Shown: positions 63,694 to 64,000 of the stretch, piece after piece
Layout of the letters: every line of letters begins with the position of its first letter
How positions within the stretch are numbered: position 1 is the stretch's first letter
Assembly: GCA_021608145.1 (NCBI GenBank)
Contig: JAKIHM010000001.1
Location: 186,001 to 250,000, forward strand
DNA from: Thermovorax subterraneus
GTDB lineage: Bacteria; Bacillota; Thermosediminibacteria; Thermosediminibacterales; Thermosediminibacteraceae
Reading direction: 5' to 3'
DNA length: 64,000 bases
The notes under the pieces: generated by a model
What the model saw: the letters and a program-made list of their open reading frames with translations, nothing else
The model's database searches: none
Told to the model about the DNA's origin: nothing
Made by a program: the position numbers and the translations under genes

Positions 63694-64000
63694 ATGCTCA
63701 CCATCCTCCACGTGGACATGAACGCCTTTTACGCCTCCTGCCACCAGGCGGTAGACCCCTCGCTCAGGGGAAGGCCTGTGATAGTCGCCGGAGACCCCAA
63801 AAAGAGAAACGGCATAGTGCTCACCGCCTCCTATGAAGCGAGGAAGTTCGGGGTAAGGACTGCCATGCCCCTCTGGGAGGCAAAGAGGCTGTGCCCTAAA
63901 GCGGTTTTTCTAAAGCCCGACTACCGGCTCTACGTAGAATTCAGCCACCGGGCGATGGAAATCCTGAAGAGATTTACACCCCTTGTGGAAGTCTTCAGCA
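63694..64000 (+). CDS. dinB: DNA polymerase IV, 3' partial
   Basis: Y-family translesion polymerase. First ~102 residues are visible: ILHVDMNAFYASCHQAVDPSL with the catalytic Asp and the steric-gate region, VLTASYEARKFGVRTAMPLWEA and FLKPDYRLYVEFS. GAGGTGG ribosome site. The window ends inside the palm domain. Confidence 0.93.
   Translation, partial: MLTILHVDMNAFYASCHQAVDPSLRGRPVIVAGDPKKRNGIVLTASYEARKFGVRTAMPLWEAKRLCPKAVFLKPDYRLYVEFSHRAMEILKRFTPLVEVFS

Overview
The window looks like chromosome of a thermophilic, anaerobic, low-to-middle GC Firmicute (Clostridia; the gene set resembles Thermosediminibacterales/Thermoanaerobacterales, but I cannot place it more exactly by eye). Supporting signs are strong GGAGG ribosome sites with frequent TTG/GTG starts, a DegS/DegU pair, RecD2, a YjcZ-like small sporulation-type peptide, a tungsten-type aldehyde:ferredoxin oxidoreductase, rubrerythrin, and a 2-hydroxyacyl-CoA-dehydratase-type reductase with its ATPase activator.

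Layout. 0-9.1 kb: ordinary chromosome (metK, degS-degU, a GGDEF protein, recD2). 9.1-31.4 kb: the most striking region. larE-larB and the first codons of larC (nickel-pincer nucleotide, NPN, biosynthesis) occur twice as a 1.7-kb direct repeat with a constant 19,522-bp offset. The upstream copy keeps the native left flank (recD2) but its larC is cut off after 43 codons; the downstream copy has complete larC and the native right flank (gltX). This is the pattern expected from single-crossover integration of a circle carrying larE-larB-larC'. Between the copies lies a 17.8-kb catabolic island: a divergent QPRTase-like gene, a MoaB/CinA-like gene, a 2-oxopentenoate hydratase, acetaldehyde dehydrogenase and 4-hydroxy-2-oxovalerate aldolase set, a ferredoxin/BFD protein, a LarA-family protein that would use NPN, a BenE-like transporter, a metal-ligand-less M24 protein, then an AT-richer block with an iron alcohol dehydrogenase, a polyferredoxin, AOR, a MoaD-like protein and an IclR regulator. 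The two blocks share a palindromic operator plus a second conserved element, so they probably form one regulon. IS relics lie at both edges and inside.

31.4-42.6 kb: chromosome again: gltX, an HD protein, a broken lplA, a citramalate/leucine operon (cimA-leuCDB, with a frame problem at the cimA start), rubrerythrin and a Cys-rich neighbour, an AAA-type ATPase with a palindromic operator, and a Pit phosphate transporter with its DUF47 partner. 42.6-55.9 kb: an accessory zone next to ssrA. It holds decayed SDR, conjugation-type ATPase and large serine recombinase genes, a HerA-NurA-DruA-like (DUF4338) operon bracketed by a 92-bp double-hairpin direct repeat, a DUF488 two-gene module, XRE/DUF3800/ImmA genes, a second serine recombinase relic converging on the 3' end of ssrA, a 21-residue-repeat coiled-coil protein and a possible modification-sensing restriction protein. 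nurA is broken by a 4-bp tandem duplication and the XRE gene by one missing base. 55.9-64 kb: cobQ, the HgdB/HgdC-type operon, a small sporulation-type peptide, a VTE5-VTE6-like prenol kinase fusion, a membrane protein and the start of dinB.

The best candidates for undescribed biology are (1) the NPN-linked catabolic island lodged in its own cofactor locus and (2) the repeat-bracketed HerA-NurA-DruA-like cassette.
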